Part shown: one piece after another, positions 22,233 to 33,215 of the stretch
Layout: every line of letters begins with the position of its first letter
How positions within the stretch are numbered: the stretch's first letter is position 1
Source of the DNA: Gonapodya prolifera JEL478
Lineage: Eukaryota > Monoblepharomycota > Monoblepharidomycetes > Monoblepharidales > Gonapodyaceae
Length of the DNA stretch: 64,000 nt
NCBI GenBank assembly: GCA_001574975.1
Contig: KQ965771.1
Span: forward strand, 240,181-304,180
Direction: 5' to 3'
The notes under the pieces: model-generated
What the model was told of the DNA's origin: nothing
The model's database searches: none
The model's input: only the letters and a program-made list of their open reading frames with translations
Made by a program: the position numbers and the translations under genes

Positions 22233-22795
22233 TTATCGTATGGAGTGAGTGGTCAAAGTATCTCCAAAGGCATATTTATAGAGTTTTATACCCACGGCAC
22301 CACTGGCAATGATCCACTTGTAGTTGGCCCGCCTGTAACTTGTGACTTGGAAAAAGTAACCACTCTTGCAAAAGTTTGAGTCGGGCAAGTCGCTGGCAAC
22401 GATAATGAACTGTCAAAAAATATTGTCAACGAGTACATATGGCAAGCGACCTTGACAGGTTGAATCCAGAATACCATAAATCTGTAGAAGCGTATATGTT
22501 GGTGAGAGGATAGTCTGCGGCGGAGAAGTCCCATATTGTATTTAATGTGCAGTTGTTTGAAGTATCTCTTTAGACCAATGGCTTTGATTCCAGCGTGTTA
22601 AGAATGCAACCGCTGTGGCAGACTTCTATCGAAGGATACAGGTTAACTCACTGATATTGTGGACGTTACGTTCAAACGCGACATTCCCAACATTTGCCCA
22701 CTCGGCGCAATAATATAAAACTGACTTTTAGGAGTTGCAGTTGCCTTCAACTGTCCAATTGTGACGACCGCGAGGAACTGTAACGTCTTGCTCAT
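22233..22795 (-). CDS. Small orphan protein with signal-like N-terminus (uncertain)
   Basis: ATG 22795 opens MSKTLQFLAVVTIGQLKATA, a plausible signal peptide, followed by PKSQFYIIAPSGQM and a GTGAGT donor at the end of STIS. Further exons give RYFKQLHIKYNMGLLRRRL, HIRFYRFM, then after a 68-nt GT...AG intron FIIVASDLPDSNFCKSGYFF and YKWIIASGAVGIKLY to TAA 22233-22235. The last intron joins in phase 0, but the join between the first and second exon is not in frame by any GT-AG pair I could find, so the gene may be broken. No family recognised; it could be a remnant of a fungal membrane or secreted protein. Confidence 0.35.
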
Positions 22796-22828
22796 GACGA
22801 CCTACGCCTTTGCATACCCCTCACACGC

Positions 22829-23196
22829 ACAAAAGACGGTGACGCCCTAACGATGATCATCCAAGACTACATCGGCCTGCAATTCTGCCCCTCGGGCACC
22901 GTCTACAACGAGCCCTGGATCTCCGTGATCCCGCCCGCCGCCGTTCCACCGGGCGACCCGCCTGCCTTCCTGCGCAACCTCGGGGACTCTGGACGAACTG
23001 GTTCTACCTCAGCACGGTGCACCGGGTATAGAAGGCGGATGGGGACCGGTACTCGATTGCGGTTTTTAGGACGGGGATGATGGAGAATGTGGTTGAGCCG
23101 TTGGAGAGATGTGTGGAGGTGACGGGAGGGAGGAGGTTGTTTGCGATGACGACGCCGAAGATGCATGTTCAGGCAAAGTCTTGGTACTTGCGTTGA
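22829..23196 (+). pseudogene. 2-oxoglutarate/Fe(II) dioxygenase relic (IPNS-like)
   Basis: Only the C-terminal core remains. DGDALTMIIQDYIGLQF corresponds to the HxD...GALTLL..D..GLQ region (the metal-binding His/Asp is replaced or lost). NLGD leads into WTNWFYLSTVHRV, carrying the distal metal His, and RYSIAVF is the R-x-S motif that binds 2-oxoglutarate. A one-base change at 'GGGGACTCTGGACG' shifts the frame before WTNW, and TAG (23028-23030) follows HRV where Tyr is usual. The frame continues open past PLERCVEVTGGRRLF to TGA near 23195. The 5' half is missing, so the locus is a truncated pseudogene of the isopenicillin-N-synthase-like superfamily (small-molecule hydroxylation or oxidation). 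Confidence 0.7.
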
Positions 23197-24495
23197 GCAG
23201 AGACTTGTTTGCGGAGGTTTTCTTATGCACGTCATAGAGGAGCTTTGATTTGATGAACTCGTTGAAAATATGGGCCGAATGCATCTCATAAGAAAAATGA
23301 TGGTGAGAGAGTTCTTCACGAGCTTTTGTGACGAGAAAGAAGGCTTGGTTCCCTTGTTCAGCGCGTTCCACCGCAACTGAAATCGCTGAACCAACCAAAG
23401 CAACCACAGTATGCACGTTGGACCTGCTTCATTCCCCGTCCAACATGATTCTCTCCCACGGCTGAAGCACCGCACCGCCCATACTCCCCCACCCAGAGCG
23501 AGGGCTTCTCCGTGCATTGTAGGTCTCACTCCCGTCCGGCCCCGGCGCTCCTAAATGCGTCTTCGCTCACCATCGACCCGTCAACCCATCCCGTCTCTTC
23601 CTTTCTCAGCTCCCGGCTTGGTTGCGACTTGAACCGCGACCTGGATACCCCGTGGTGCGACTGACCCTCGCACATCACTAAAGCGGGGCTAGAGCGAGGT
23701 TCTCTTTGAGCATGTGCGGAGGCGGACCACACAAGGCGAAAGCCTTCTTTTCCCTTATTGTCTTTCTGAAGATTGTCGGCAAGGACCGCGTTGAGTAACA
23801 GTGAGTTGATGTGTTTGACGCCGGGCCAGGCGACGTGACTTTGGGTCGAAGTCTCACCGGTCGGCTGGCACGTACGGTCGCCTGGGTATTCGTTATAGTC
23901 GGCCAGGGAACCCACTTGCTTTGAAAGATGGTAACCCGCCATGTAATCACGTAGTCACGAGGCGAGAAGCCAACCTACTTCGAGAACCAAGACGGGGCGA
24001 CGAGTCGCGGCGGTTTCTCTCTCAGGGGAGCAATGCGAGTTTCTGCACTCAGATAGCTCAGGGAATGAGTGCATCGTGTGCTGGGGGAGCTCGCGATGAA
24101 GCGATGGATGTGTAGTTCGATCTTTGAAGTTCTTTGTGACTTGCACTGACCAATTGGCTTGCCCCCCTCGCTCACGCCCTGCGCAAGCGGAGCGCCAAAT
24201 TACGGTGGATGATTGCAGAGACGGAGGAACGGGAGGGCGGGGCTCGGGCGAGGGGGGTGGGGTGTCACGACGAGCGTCGTCCTGGGCGAACTGGGCTTTG
24301 TATTTTACCGGTTCGGCAGACGGCTCGTCAATGTGTATTGGACGGTTGCGAATATACAAATCTTAAGACTACCCGATTGCATTGATCAGGCGCTAAGGAG
24401 TCCCTCAAAATGCAAAGTCAATCCAACTTTCCCCACAAGAGCAATCAAATAAACGAAGCGACTTCACCAACATCCAGCGAATATGTCCCTAGCCG
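23197..24495. other. No supported gene
   Basis: 1.3 kb. The longest frame (23526-23942, minus) has no recognisable domain and overlaps frames of equal quality on the other strand. Several low-complexity G/C-rich stretches are present near 24200. Nothing could be assigned. Confidence 0.35.
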
Positions 24496-25660
24496 TTAGT
24501 GACCCATAATTGACCCTGACGTAGTTTGTTGAAAACTTGGTAACCTCCGCCCAAGGTACATTCCACCGACTGTTACCCAGGTGGTGGGGCATACTTTGAG
24601 AAGCTCCTTCAGTGCAGCCATTGTATCTTCGTTCCTGCTCATTTCCAAATCGCCTTCAGCTACGTCATATTCAATGTTATATGTTGGGTGCTGGAATAGG
24701 ATCTTGCACAGACGAGGAAAGTCGCCTTTTTGGATTGCTTCTGTGAGAAGAATGACCATTTCGGGCGCAGTAAGGTTTAGATCGCCCAGATCAAGTCTTC
24801 CAAGCTTTTGTGCAGTTTTCTGCGATCATTGGCCGGGGAGCTAAACGTCGACGGGTCAACCAAACATCCATGTGCCTGAAAGCGTCGAGCGTTGGGAAAC
24901 AAGTATCGAGAGTGGTCTGTCCGAATTGATGCTTATACAGGGAGCTCGAAGGATTTCGAAGTTTTGGGCATTCATATCAGAGAAAGTTGGAAAAATTAGT
25001 TGATGATCGGTCAACATGAAGTTCAGAACGGACTACCCCAGAAAGCAAGAACACTTGTAGCGTCTCGTTGTTTTAAACCACGTTCCAGTTGTCTTGGAAA
25101 TGCGAATGTTTGACGTCCAGAATGTTCGCCAGTTCAACAATCCACGCAACCGTCAGCTGGTTTGTCCCGACGTTCATCTGATGGAAGTTTATCTTGCCGA
25201 ACGGCATAGCGCGTTTCAGGGCCCCCTGAATCGCATCATGAACTTCAGACACTGGACAAAGCTCTTTCCGAGTCCATCAGGGTATTGGAGGTTGAGCCCA
25301 GGTTGCTCGAGATGGAACATCGCCCAAGGATCATTCGAGTTGGATGTACATGGCAAGATGATTTTCTGGAAACGAGCGACATCCCATGCTGATTCTCCTT
25401 GATGAAACGCAAGTCAATCATCGAAAAGAGAGGTCCCAGCATGGAACGAAGACGGAGCGAAATATTTACAGCACATGCTGTTGCAATAGAGTGTCATTAT
25501 TCACAGGTGGACGACAGAAAGAGTGATGATTCGAAGCGTTTAGGATGGTCAATTGTATATCTCGGAATCGCCGGCACACCAAGGGAACATGCGTGAATCA
25601 TGCCTTCGTGTTTGCGAGGAGAACAAGGACGCCTAGAAGGATTTCGTCCGGAATGTCCAT
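24496..25660 (-). pseudogene. F-box/repeat family copy 1 (degenerate)
   Basis: Starts at ATG 25658-25660 with the F-box MDIPDEILLGVLVLLANTKA, then TGA at 25598-25600 replaces the usual aromatic residue before FTHVPLVCRRFRDIQ. The middle shows ALKRAMPFGKINF and VAWIVELANILDVKH, colinear with the better copy at 40286-41566. The C-terminal part is ILLTEAIQKGDFPRL and AALKELLKVCP. F-box proteins are SCF ubiquitin-ligase adaptors; the C-terminal region of this family looks like a divergent leucine-rich scaffold. Stop and frame changes make it a pseudogene. Exon limits are not resolved. Confidence 0.75.
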
Positions 25661-25940
25661 TGTGGTGGCGAAATGAATGTCTGAAAGTAATGTGACCAAA
25701 ATCCTCACTTTTGGATGTTTGAAATGTTAGGAGAACAGCTGCCACTTCAGCATCCTTAAAGGAAGTTCGCCTGTCAAGTCGGAGGGAGCCCACCTCTCTA
25801 TTCGGTTGTCAAAATCTTGTTTCCGAATGTTTGCCTTCTGTTCTGGCAGGCTTCAAGAACATCTTGCGTGAACATTTGACAAACATTACTACAGCAGCAC
25901 TTCGGTATTACAAAGCGTTCCACTCTGAAACGGGTCATAT

Positions 25941-27254
25941 TCACTCCCAAAAGTATGTTTTGCTATCGCAAACTTGGAAACCACCAAACAAGGCACATTT
26001 CAAAGCAACCCGAGGTGGGCCGCTAACGACTTCACAAACGTTCTTGCGCCAAGCGTGTCCAGTAGTATCCCTTTCGACATGAATACTTCGGAAGATGTCC
26101 GAATCTGACGAGGTGCCTCCGACGATAGTGACTGTCACAGACGCCGGACATACATCAAGAAGCCGCTTCAGTGCAAGTACTGCGGGAGTGCACGGATCCA
26201 TTTCGGGGTTATACTCCTCCAACCATTCGTTGTATTGCTCAGTGGAGTACCCCAGCTCAATGGCGCGCAAGTTGGGTAAAGCACCATCTCGTATTAGGCC
26301 AACCAAATGGACAAGTTCTCCAGCATCGATATCGTGGATGTGACCCAAATCAATTGTTTCCACGTTTTCATTATAGTTTGAGACATCATCAAGATTGCGA
26401 TGAGTCAGGTGGCCAAATGTTCCACGGCCCCACCTGATGTAGTGGCGCACATTTGGGCGCCAATAGAGCAGTGAGATAGGTCCGTTCCACATAATGACGC
26501 GGGTGGGGCGAAGAAGCTTCATTGCCTTGAACTTCCCCACACAAAAGTGACAGAAGAGATCATGAAATGAAAAAATTGGATGAATTCCAAGTTTTTTAAA
26601 ATACCTGACCGTGCAAGCACTTTTTGAAAGGCTTTGATAGTCCAGGTAGATCATCTCGTGAATTATCGAGTTCCACCTCAGTCCAGGCTGTTTGCCAGTT
26701 TCACGATCCACGATGTTCGTAATTCACCAGTCTCAAAAGAGAGTCTGTTAAACTTCACATTTCCAAATGGAAGCGCTTGCTTGAGTGCCCTTCGAATGGT
26801 TTCAGCAGCGAAAGTTGGAGACACGATTTTACACAGTGATCCTGGTGAAGACAACGATATCGACGAAAGTAGAAGCACATAGTTTCTCCAGTCCCCATTC
26901 GCAGTTCCACTATTCCTGACACAAAGAATTCTTCTCCTTAGGCTGGTGTGCGTCTGTTGCGCGTCATGAGTGTCAAGGAATTTTCCGTCACCAATCGATC
27001 TCAAATCATCAATCGGAATGGTCTGAAGATGCTCCGCATGTAGATGAACTGTGATAGTTACGATAGAGGCTTCCAACGCAAATGTCAGAGACGAAGTCAA
27101 ATGTTCCTCGCTCAATTGATCTCTCACCACGTCGAATATCGGCCTGAATCCTCTCGAATCGTCTGCACACACGAGGAATCAACGTGTAGAAAGCCTTCCT
27201 GTCTACAAGGAGGACGAGGATCCGCAGAAGGATTTCGTCGGGGACGGTGTCCAT
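25941..27254 (-). pseudogene. F-box/repeat family copy 2 (frame-broken)
   Basis: Begins ATG 27252-27254: MDTVPDEILLRILVLLVDRK, FYTLIPRVCRRFERIQ (F-box). The next conserved segment (LTFALEASIVTITVHLHAE) is in another frame, and so is LKQALPFGNVKFNRLSF / SWIVKLANSLD, which then meets TGA. After an intron (GTCAGG...TTCAAG, just upstream of AMKLLRPTRVIMW) at the same place as in copy 5, a long open part follows: ISLLYWRPNVRHY, IDLGHIHDIDAGELVHL, IRDGALPNLRAIELGY, LALKRLLDVCPASVTV, ending at 25941. The 3' half is well preserved and the 5' half broken, so a shorter product or unrecognised introns remain possible. Confidence 0.7.
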
Positions 27255-27615
27255 TGGTGTTGCTGGGGCGGGGGAGTGGGGGAGCCGGAAAGAGGATTGG
27301 AAAGGGAGATGCGTGGTGGTTCGGGATGGAGAAGGAGGTTGGTCTGGTGCGTTTTATGTTGGGAGAGTGTGGAATTTTGGCGTATTTTTGCCGGGTTTGC
27401 AGGATCTTACGCACCTTCTTTTCTCCTCTTTCAACTCTTGGCGACAGGTATGTATCGACGATGGAACTACGAAAATTGTATCAATTCTTTTCTATAACTC
27501 CGTAAATTGAAATTTTCAAACGACCGTATGCAAAGTGGGAAGCTTGACCTTCATCATTCGTGCATGCATGTGTACGTGGCGTGTTTTGGGTATCATGTCT
27601 CCCGTCCTCGCAAGT

Positions 27616-29230
27616 CTAAGCTGCCCGCCCCGTCTCCACCTGCACCACCGCCTTCCGCCCACGCACGTCGGCGGCAGCGGCGGCGCAGTGCATCCTGTTG
27701 TGAACCACCGTTGCTGCATGGGCGACGACCGGGGGAGGAACAACGGCGTGTGAGAACCGGGAAGCGAGTTGGTGTTGGATTAGAAGGTAAAGACTCACCG
27801 ACAGCGTTGAACGACACTCCGACGCCAATCACGGCAACGAAGAAGAGCGTGCGTTGCCAGAAGGTGAGCATGTCGAGGAAGGGGTAGGGCTGTATCGAGG
27901 TTAAGAGGGTCAGGGAGGGGTGAGGGGTGAGCGGCCGATACGTCGTGGGGTTAAGTTAGCGATTTTGAAGATGGCAAGAGCTCGAGAAGTGGACAGGGGA
28001 AAACGTACCCAGGAGCGATTAAAGTGGAACCCCATGTTGAGCCACACGTAGTACGTGGCACCAAAGAGCATGAATGTGTCCGAGGCGACACGACTGGTAA
28101 AGTGCGCGTGGATGTGAGGGATGAGGGTACAAGGATGGTGAACGCTGAGACGTACCGCTCTTGCTTGTCCGAGTAGGTCAGGAGGTCGGCCCAGAGCCAC
28201 AGGGCGGGGAAGAGGTGATAGCAAAGGTCGGTGAAGATGTCCGCCCTGAGAACACGCGTGTGGCCGAGAACGAAATCATTGCTGTCTGAATTGCAGCCAA
28301 CGACTGCATGAAAACTCACTTCTCAGCATCCGCCGCCACGACAAGATTTACATCGTAGAAATACATGGACCAGTACAGCAACGAGACGATGGTTTCTACG
28401 GGGAGGGAGAGTGCCAGGAGTGCCGCTTTGGTTTCTGCAAACCGACAGTGCGACGTCAGGCGACAGACATTTAAGGCCAAGCAATTAAAGGGAGCAACAA
28501 CTCACGGTTGTGGTGCCGGTTGATGATGGTCTCCCAGAGCCCGATGACCTGGACGCCGAAGAACATGGCATCTGTGGCGGTATGGAGTGGGCAGCACATC
28601 GGGGTGACATGAGGGACTAGGCTTTGGAAGGCCAAGCAGGAAGACGCAAAAAACGCACATGCGATGATGGTGAGGTACTTGAACTTGCTTCCGAGGATAA
28701 ATCTCGCATAGGCCTTGGAACGAACAGTGATGCATCGGAACATCAAGGCCAACTCAGCGCCTTGGTAGAACGTCCCAACTCACTTGGATATCGTACACAT
28801 CATCAAGCTGCACGCTCGTCGAGTGGTCGAGCTCGCCCCAACCGTGGATGAAGACGCTCATGCCGCACCAATAGAACGCGGCCCTCGCAGCCGTCTCTGC
28901 GGTCCACCACGCGTCGAGGCCGCGAAGGCCCTTCCAGACTTCTCCAGGGATCCTCGTCGCATCAGCAAAAACGGAACTGAGGGACGGCTTGACTGTCGGC
29001 TGTCCAAGGACGAGCGCGTGCTTGGAGATTAGGTGTCCTCCGACTCCTCCGATTTCTGTGACCTTTGTGACGAACGAGTGTCTGCCGCCCGTGGAGAGGT
29101 ACTTGGAGAGACGTTCGCGCTTCGAATTGGAGCGCGAGAGCGCGGGGCGTTTGGGGAGGTCGTCGTCCCTGTGCGGCGATGAGGATCGGAGTGGGGAAGA
29201 AGCGCGAGGTGGGTTCATCGGTGGATCCAT
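27616..29230 (-). CDS. FAR-17a/AIG1-like multi-pass membrane hydrolase
   Basis: Eight exons in consistent phase: 29230-28784, 28713-28659, 28571-28506, 28434-28320, 28245-28156, 28093-28009, 27889-27799, 27713-27616; 348 aa. After a cytosolic Ser/Arg-rich N-terminus come several hydrophobic segments: FKYLTIIAYAMFFGVQVIG, ETIVSLLYWSMYFYDVNLV, DLCYHLFPALWLWADLL, LFGATYYVWLNMGFHFNRSW and PYPFLDMLTFWQRTLFFVAV. The order 'FKYLT ... YW.MY..D ... HLFPA ... YY.W.N ... PYPFL' is that of the FAR-17a/AIG1 family, which includes threonine hydrolases of hydroxy-fatty-acid esters. The conserved His and Thr in TM segments are the known catalytic residues of that family; I can see the His (YHLFP). The last exon (TVVHNRMHC...) is less certain than the rest. 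Confidence 0.82.
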
Positions 29231-29682
29231 CAGTGGCGATAGGCGAGAGCGCGAGAGCAGACAAGAGGAGAGAGAGAGGCGGAGATAGTGCGCGTTGTTC
29301 AGACTGCGGAGTTGAGTGTTTTCCGAAGAGTGACGACGGAGTGACGCTATTCAATTTGGTTTATCCTCCCAGAAAGGTCTCGTGACCACGTGACCCTGTG
29401 ACTTCACGATGACGAAGGAGACGCGACGCGACGGTAAGAAGGTGAGAGAGAAGGCGCAGAAGAAGCGCGGGAGGAAGGGATAATGGGGAGATGGAGAGCG
29501 CTCGGCTGAATTGGTGATCGCCACTTTGTCCCTGGTCAGGTGGAAGCCATTTATGGATGGGCTTTGGACATACATATTCCACGAAGGACCAGTTATACGA
29601 GTTTTATAACGAATATTTCTGCAGACTATCTGGATTAAATGCAAGCACTTGAGATGTTCCACAAGTTTCACGGCGAGGGTGG
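29231..29682. other. No supported gene; shared 5' region
   Basis: About 450 bp between two divergent genes, the FAR-17a gene (-) and an F-box gene (+). Nothing coding recognised; likely contains both promoters. Confidence 0.4.
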
Positions 29683-31145
29683 ATGAAGATTGAAACCCGC
29701 CGAAGCCCTCAAGAAAATCTCACCACTTCGAGTCCACTGGGCATTCTGCCAGCTTTCGCTGGAGCTCCAATGATTCAGGCCACTGATTCAATCACGATCG
29801 ACGTCCCTTCGGAAATTCTCAAGCATATCTTCACATTCTGCTCACCAAAGTTCATCTTATCGGTCCTTCCGCTCGTATGCCGTTCCTGGCAATCATTGCC
29901 TGTACATGTCTCGATCCGGAGCTCGTATCCCCCTAGAAATCGAGCTGCAGCTTCGCGATCCGGACGACTTTCGTATCAGCGAAGTTGGCAGCAAAAGAAG
30001 CCAAGCTGGCATCACCCTTGTGCGGACTCCCGACCCATCAGAGCAATTGTATGACGAGATACGTGTTGTAGGTTCGGGAAGATGGAAGAGCAAGGTCGTT
30101 GGGCGCGTTCACGCTGGGATATCCTTCCGAACACTTTGGACGAGCTTGAAGCGGCCGTGGCGAATTGCAAGGGATGGGTTCGATCCAATGGGAATTCCGG
30201 AGACAGCAAACCACTGCCTGTGCGAGAGTCTCTCTGTGGACAACGTTCCTAGCTTCACGCCAAATCGCGGCAATCCTCACGACTGTGCATCTGTGGGGAT
30301 CGCGAAACACGCAATTACATTTGAGCATGTATCAAATCCTTTCCGCTGCATCAGTCGAGACAGTACGTGTCACATGGGAAGTTTTGGAGTATTGGATGCC
30401 GCAACCTCGACTTCCAGCGATGGACTCGGTCAAGGTCGCAGAGTTTTCTGGCCGTTATGGACACCAGCGTCTCAATGGTGATCTTTTAGCTCGGTTGCTC
30501 GAGGTCTGTCCCGCCGTGACAACATTGCGCACCGATAATTGGACGAGGAGGAGTGCTCCCATGAACAGTCGAGAACCCCCACCCCAGCCCTACCTAAACA
30601 AGGTAGCGACGCTGTGGGTGCGTGAGGACCCGCCTATAAACTCGTTCTCACCTCGTACGGACCTGCCATTGTGGACTGCCGCCAAGTGGGCAACCGCATT
30701 CTCCAACTTGAAGGACTTGGGCTTGGTGAGCCTCCACAGCTACGTGGATCGCGACTGGTGGAGAATGGACGATGTGGTGTTCACTCGAGTGGAAGTCCTC
30801 CGAATGTCCGTGATTGCGAGAAAGATTGCGTATTGGCCGGATAGGAATAATGCACTTCTGGTTGTTGCAAGGGTAGCAAAGCACCTGCCGGGACTCAAGG
30901 AAATATACTTTGTGGTGGATACAAACGATAGATCGTCGAAGCAGAAAGAGTGTTCTTTCGCGATGTGGATGAACATTGTGTTGACGATTCCCGCTAAGAA
31001 GGTCCACTTTCTCGTGAAGGGAAGAGATGGCGTCACAGTATGGAGGAAAACTTTGCAGGAAGTAAAACATACCGTGAAAGGGAAGAAGGTTGTGACGATC
31101 AAATGGATTCGACGCCGTTTTATAATACATCATTGGTACAATTGA
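29683..31145 (+). pseudogene. F-box protein of a second family, frame-disrupted
   Basis: The F-box is ITIDVPSEILKHIFTFCSPK with LSVLPLVCRSWQSL (29785-29900). Immediately afterwards the coding signal moves to another frame (SRSGARIPLEIELQLRDPDD), then to a third (RWDILPNTLDELEAAVANCK), then back (LHLSMYQILSAASVETVRVT onward), which remains open for about 270 codons to TGA 31143-31145. That last part has alternating hydrophobic strands and helices typical of the LRR-like C-terminal scaffold of Agaricomycete/chytrid F-box proteins (VRVTWEVLEYW, LARLLEVCPAVTTLR, HLPGLKEIYFVVDT). GT-AG introns that would explain the changes were not found, so a decayed gene is more likely. Start could be ATG 29683 or 29770. 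Confidence 0.6.
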
Positions 31146-31418
31146 CCGAGACGTGAGAGAAGTTACGAGGTCCACAAGGACATCCTGCGAATTGGACTGT
31201 CCGAACATCGAAATTCTTTGCCGACATGTGCGGCAAGCGTTATTGAGTGTAATGTGTTACATGCAGGCATATTCAAGATGGCCTTGAGGATTGTAGGAGA
31301 TGTGCTCACGGATAACTCCCTCTGAAAAGAGCTCTTAGCATTTTCTCCAGTTATTCCCCAACGTCCCCTGGCATCCATAGCAATATGAGTTGAGCAACTG
31401 ACAGGCAATCCCCAACTT

Positions 31419-31794
31419 TCAGTTGCCCCCACTCCCGCCTGCCGCCGCCGCGGCCTTCTTCGCCTCCTGCTTCTCCCTCATTCTCTCAGCGTCTCGTTCT
31501 TTCCGGGCTTGAGCCGAGAGCCCGTCGTCTCTGCGGGTGGGTGTGGATGTGGAATTGGTTCTCCGCCGTATCAGAGGAAAACGCACACCCGCAACTCACT
31601 TGCGCCCCTTTGTCGAGTCTCCCTGCTTCTTCAGGTTCTTGGCCCGGTCACGTTCACGTTGGTCGCCGCCTGGTGGTGGTGGAGAGAGGGCGATAAGAGT
31701 TGGGAGTGAGCCGGAGAGGGAAGGGACGGGCGAGAGGTAAGATTGCGTCGAGAACCGATATATAGATGTACGTCAGGTCGAGCTTACGGGTCAT
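31419..31794 (-). CDS. SERF / 4F5 small protein
   Basis: Three exons: 31794-31788 (only 7 nt, ATGACCC), 31669-31600 and 31530-31419; 62 aa. The product starts MTRGDQRERDRAKNLKKQ, continues with a Lys/Gly segment and RKERDAERMREKQEAKKA, and ends in an Ala/Gly tail. M-T-R-G-x-Q-R-x-x-x-R-x-K-N-x-K-K-Q is the signature of the SERF/4F5 family, highly charged small proteins that modify amyloid aggregation and bind RNA. The very short first coding exon is a common structure for this gene in fungi. Confidence is high because phase, length and termini all fit. Confidence 0.92.
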
Positions 31795-32194
31795 TTGGGA
31801 GTTTTGATTAGGATAAGTGGAAGTAGAATCCGATGGAAGGAGGTCACGAGGTGGCGGTAGTCTCAGCAAAGGGACCACAGTCCTGTGCGAGGTGAAGAAT
31901 GCTGCTGATTGCGAACCGAAGAGTGATGCTGTGCGTCTGTCTGTGAGTGCGGTGGCCCCTCTGCCCGGCTTTTGTGTTGGCGAGTAAATCTAGCAAGACC
32001 GCAGCAGACCACCCTTGAACGTAATTGTGGCAGAGTTGAATCACACCTTTGGGATTGCTGACAACAACCACCAAATTCCAGTAATCTTACACTTGAAAGC
32101 CTCTGAAGGCCCCGACAGATTCTTTCTCTGTCACATCGCCCCCCGTTACATGATCTATCAGAACCCAGCCAATCTTATTTGCTGGGCAGCAAGG
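31795..32194. other. No supported gene
   Basis: 400 bp upstream of the SERF start and downstream of F-box copy 3; no ORF of interest. The SERF promoter should lie here. Confidence 0.4.
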
Positions 32195-33144
32195 CTAGCG
32201 GTCATTTTTCAAATAAAGCATATCAAACACCTCGCAATACGTCTCCGAAGTCCCGTACACCAACACATCCACTGACGGGCACATCTCCAGAAGCCTTTTC
32301 AGTGCCCTCACATTGGGTGCGGGTGGGTCGAATGCGACGTCGTACTGGTCCTCCAAGTCCACGTCATCGTCGTCAAGGAGGCGCACTCCACGCCCACGCG
32401 CACAGACTCCGCGTACTGAACTTCGATTGTGTTCAAACGAGGAAAGGCGCCAACGAGAATCCCAGAAGCAAGTCGCTCGAGCCCCTCAGGCTCACAGCTT
32501 CGAATGTTACCCAAGCCAAAGATTTCCAAGGTTTGGTGTGGCCTGATTTGCCCGCCCAATGTGCAAAACGTCCGCTTGTCAATTCCAGCGCCCTCGAAAT
32601 GTTCCACGTTGGGAAATGAATATAAAAGAGACACCGGTGCGTTGGCGATTGAACTGGCCTTTCCACGCCAAGGCAGAGAAAAACGACATCGCCAAACGGC
32701 AGCGAACGCTACAGACCCGTCCGGATGGTATCCTGTGTCGCCACCGTGTCCCGGGTGATCGTCAGCTTCAGCTGGAGCTGGTGCGAGGTCGACGAAGAAC
32801 CAAATGGCATCAGGTTTGCTGGGGGCTTATAAGAAAGCGCCCTTAATTGAAACAGATTCGTGTCGTTCAGCTCTTCCGGCTCGATGGACCTCAATTGACG
32901 AAGTGAGAGCTCTTGAGGACGCAAGGGCAAGTCGAGAGAGATGCTGACTTTGGAAACTATCGGGGAGAAACGTGACCGAGAGGCCGATGGATCGGGAGCG
33001 TGCCGGTCGGGTCGAACCTTTCATGATCGCAGAATGAATCTCGCGGAATCGGCGGCACACCAGAGGGATGAGCGTGTAGAAGATCTTGTTGTCCGCGAGA
33101 AGAGTGAAGATGCGAGCGACGAATTCGTTCGGGAGACTTTCCAT
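32195..33144 (-). pseudogene. F-box/repeat family copy 3 (degenerate)
   Basis: ATG 33142-33144 opens MESLPNEFVARIFTLLADNK and FYTLIPLVCRRFREIHSAIM (F-box, intact). The next block (VSISLDLPLRPQELSLRQL) is in another frame from about 32950. The expected central helix region is largely missing. MSLLYSFPNVEHFEGAGIDK and GAFPRLNTIEVQYAESV are in a third frame, and the last block (VRALKRLLEMCPSVDVLVYG) in a fourth segment to 32195. Compared with copy 5 it has an internal deletion plus frame breaks. Confidence 0.72.
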
Positions 33145-33215
33145 CGGAATTATTTGTGGGCATGGGTTCACGATTAAAGAAGACATCTTCGATAGAACTT
33201 CGCTGCACGTTCCAA

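Noticed and set aside
23526-23942. 139-codon minus-strand frame as a gene
   Set aside because: No domain, no splice context, and equal-quality frames overlap it.
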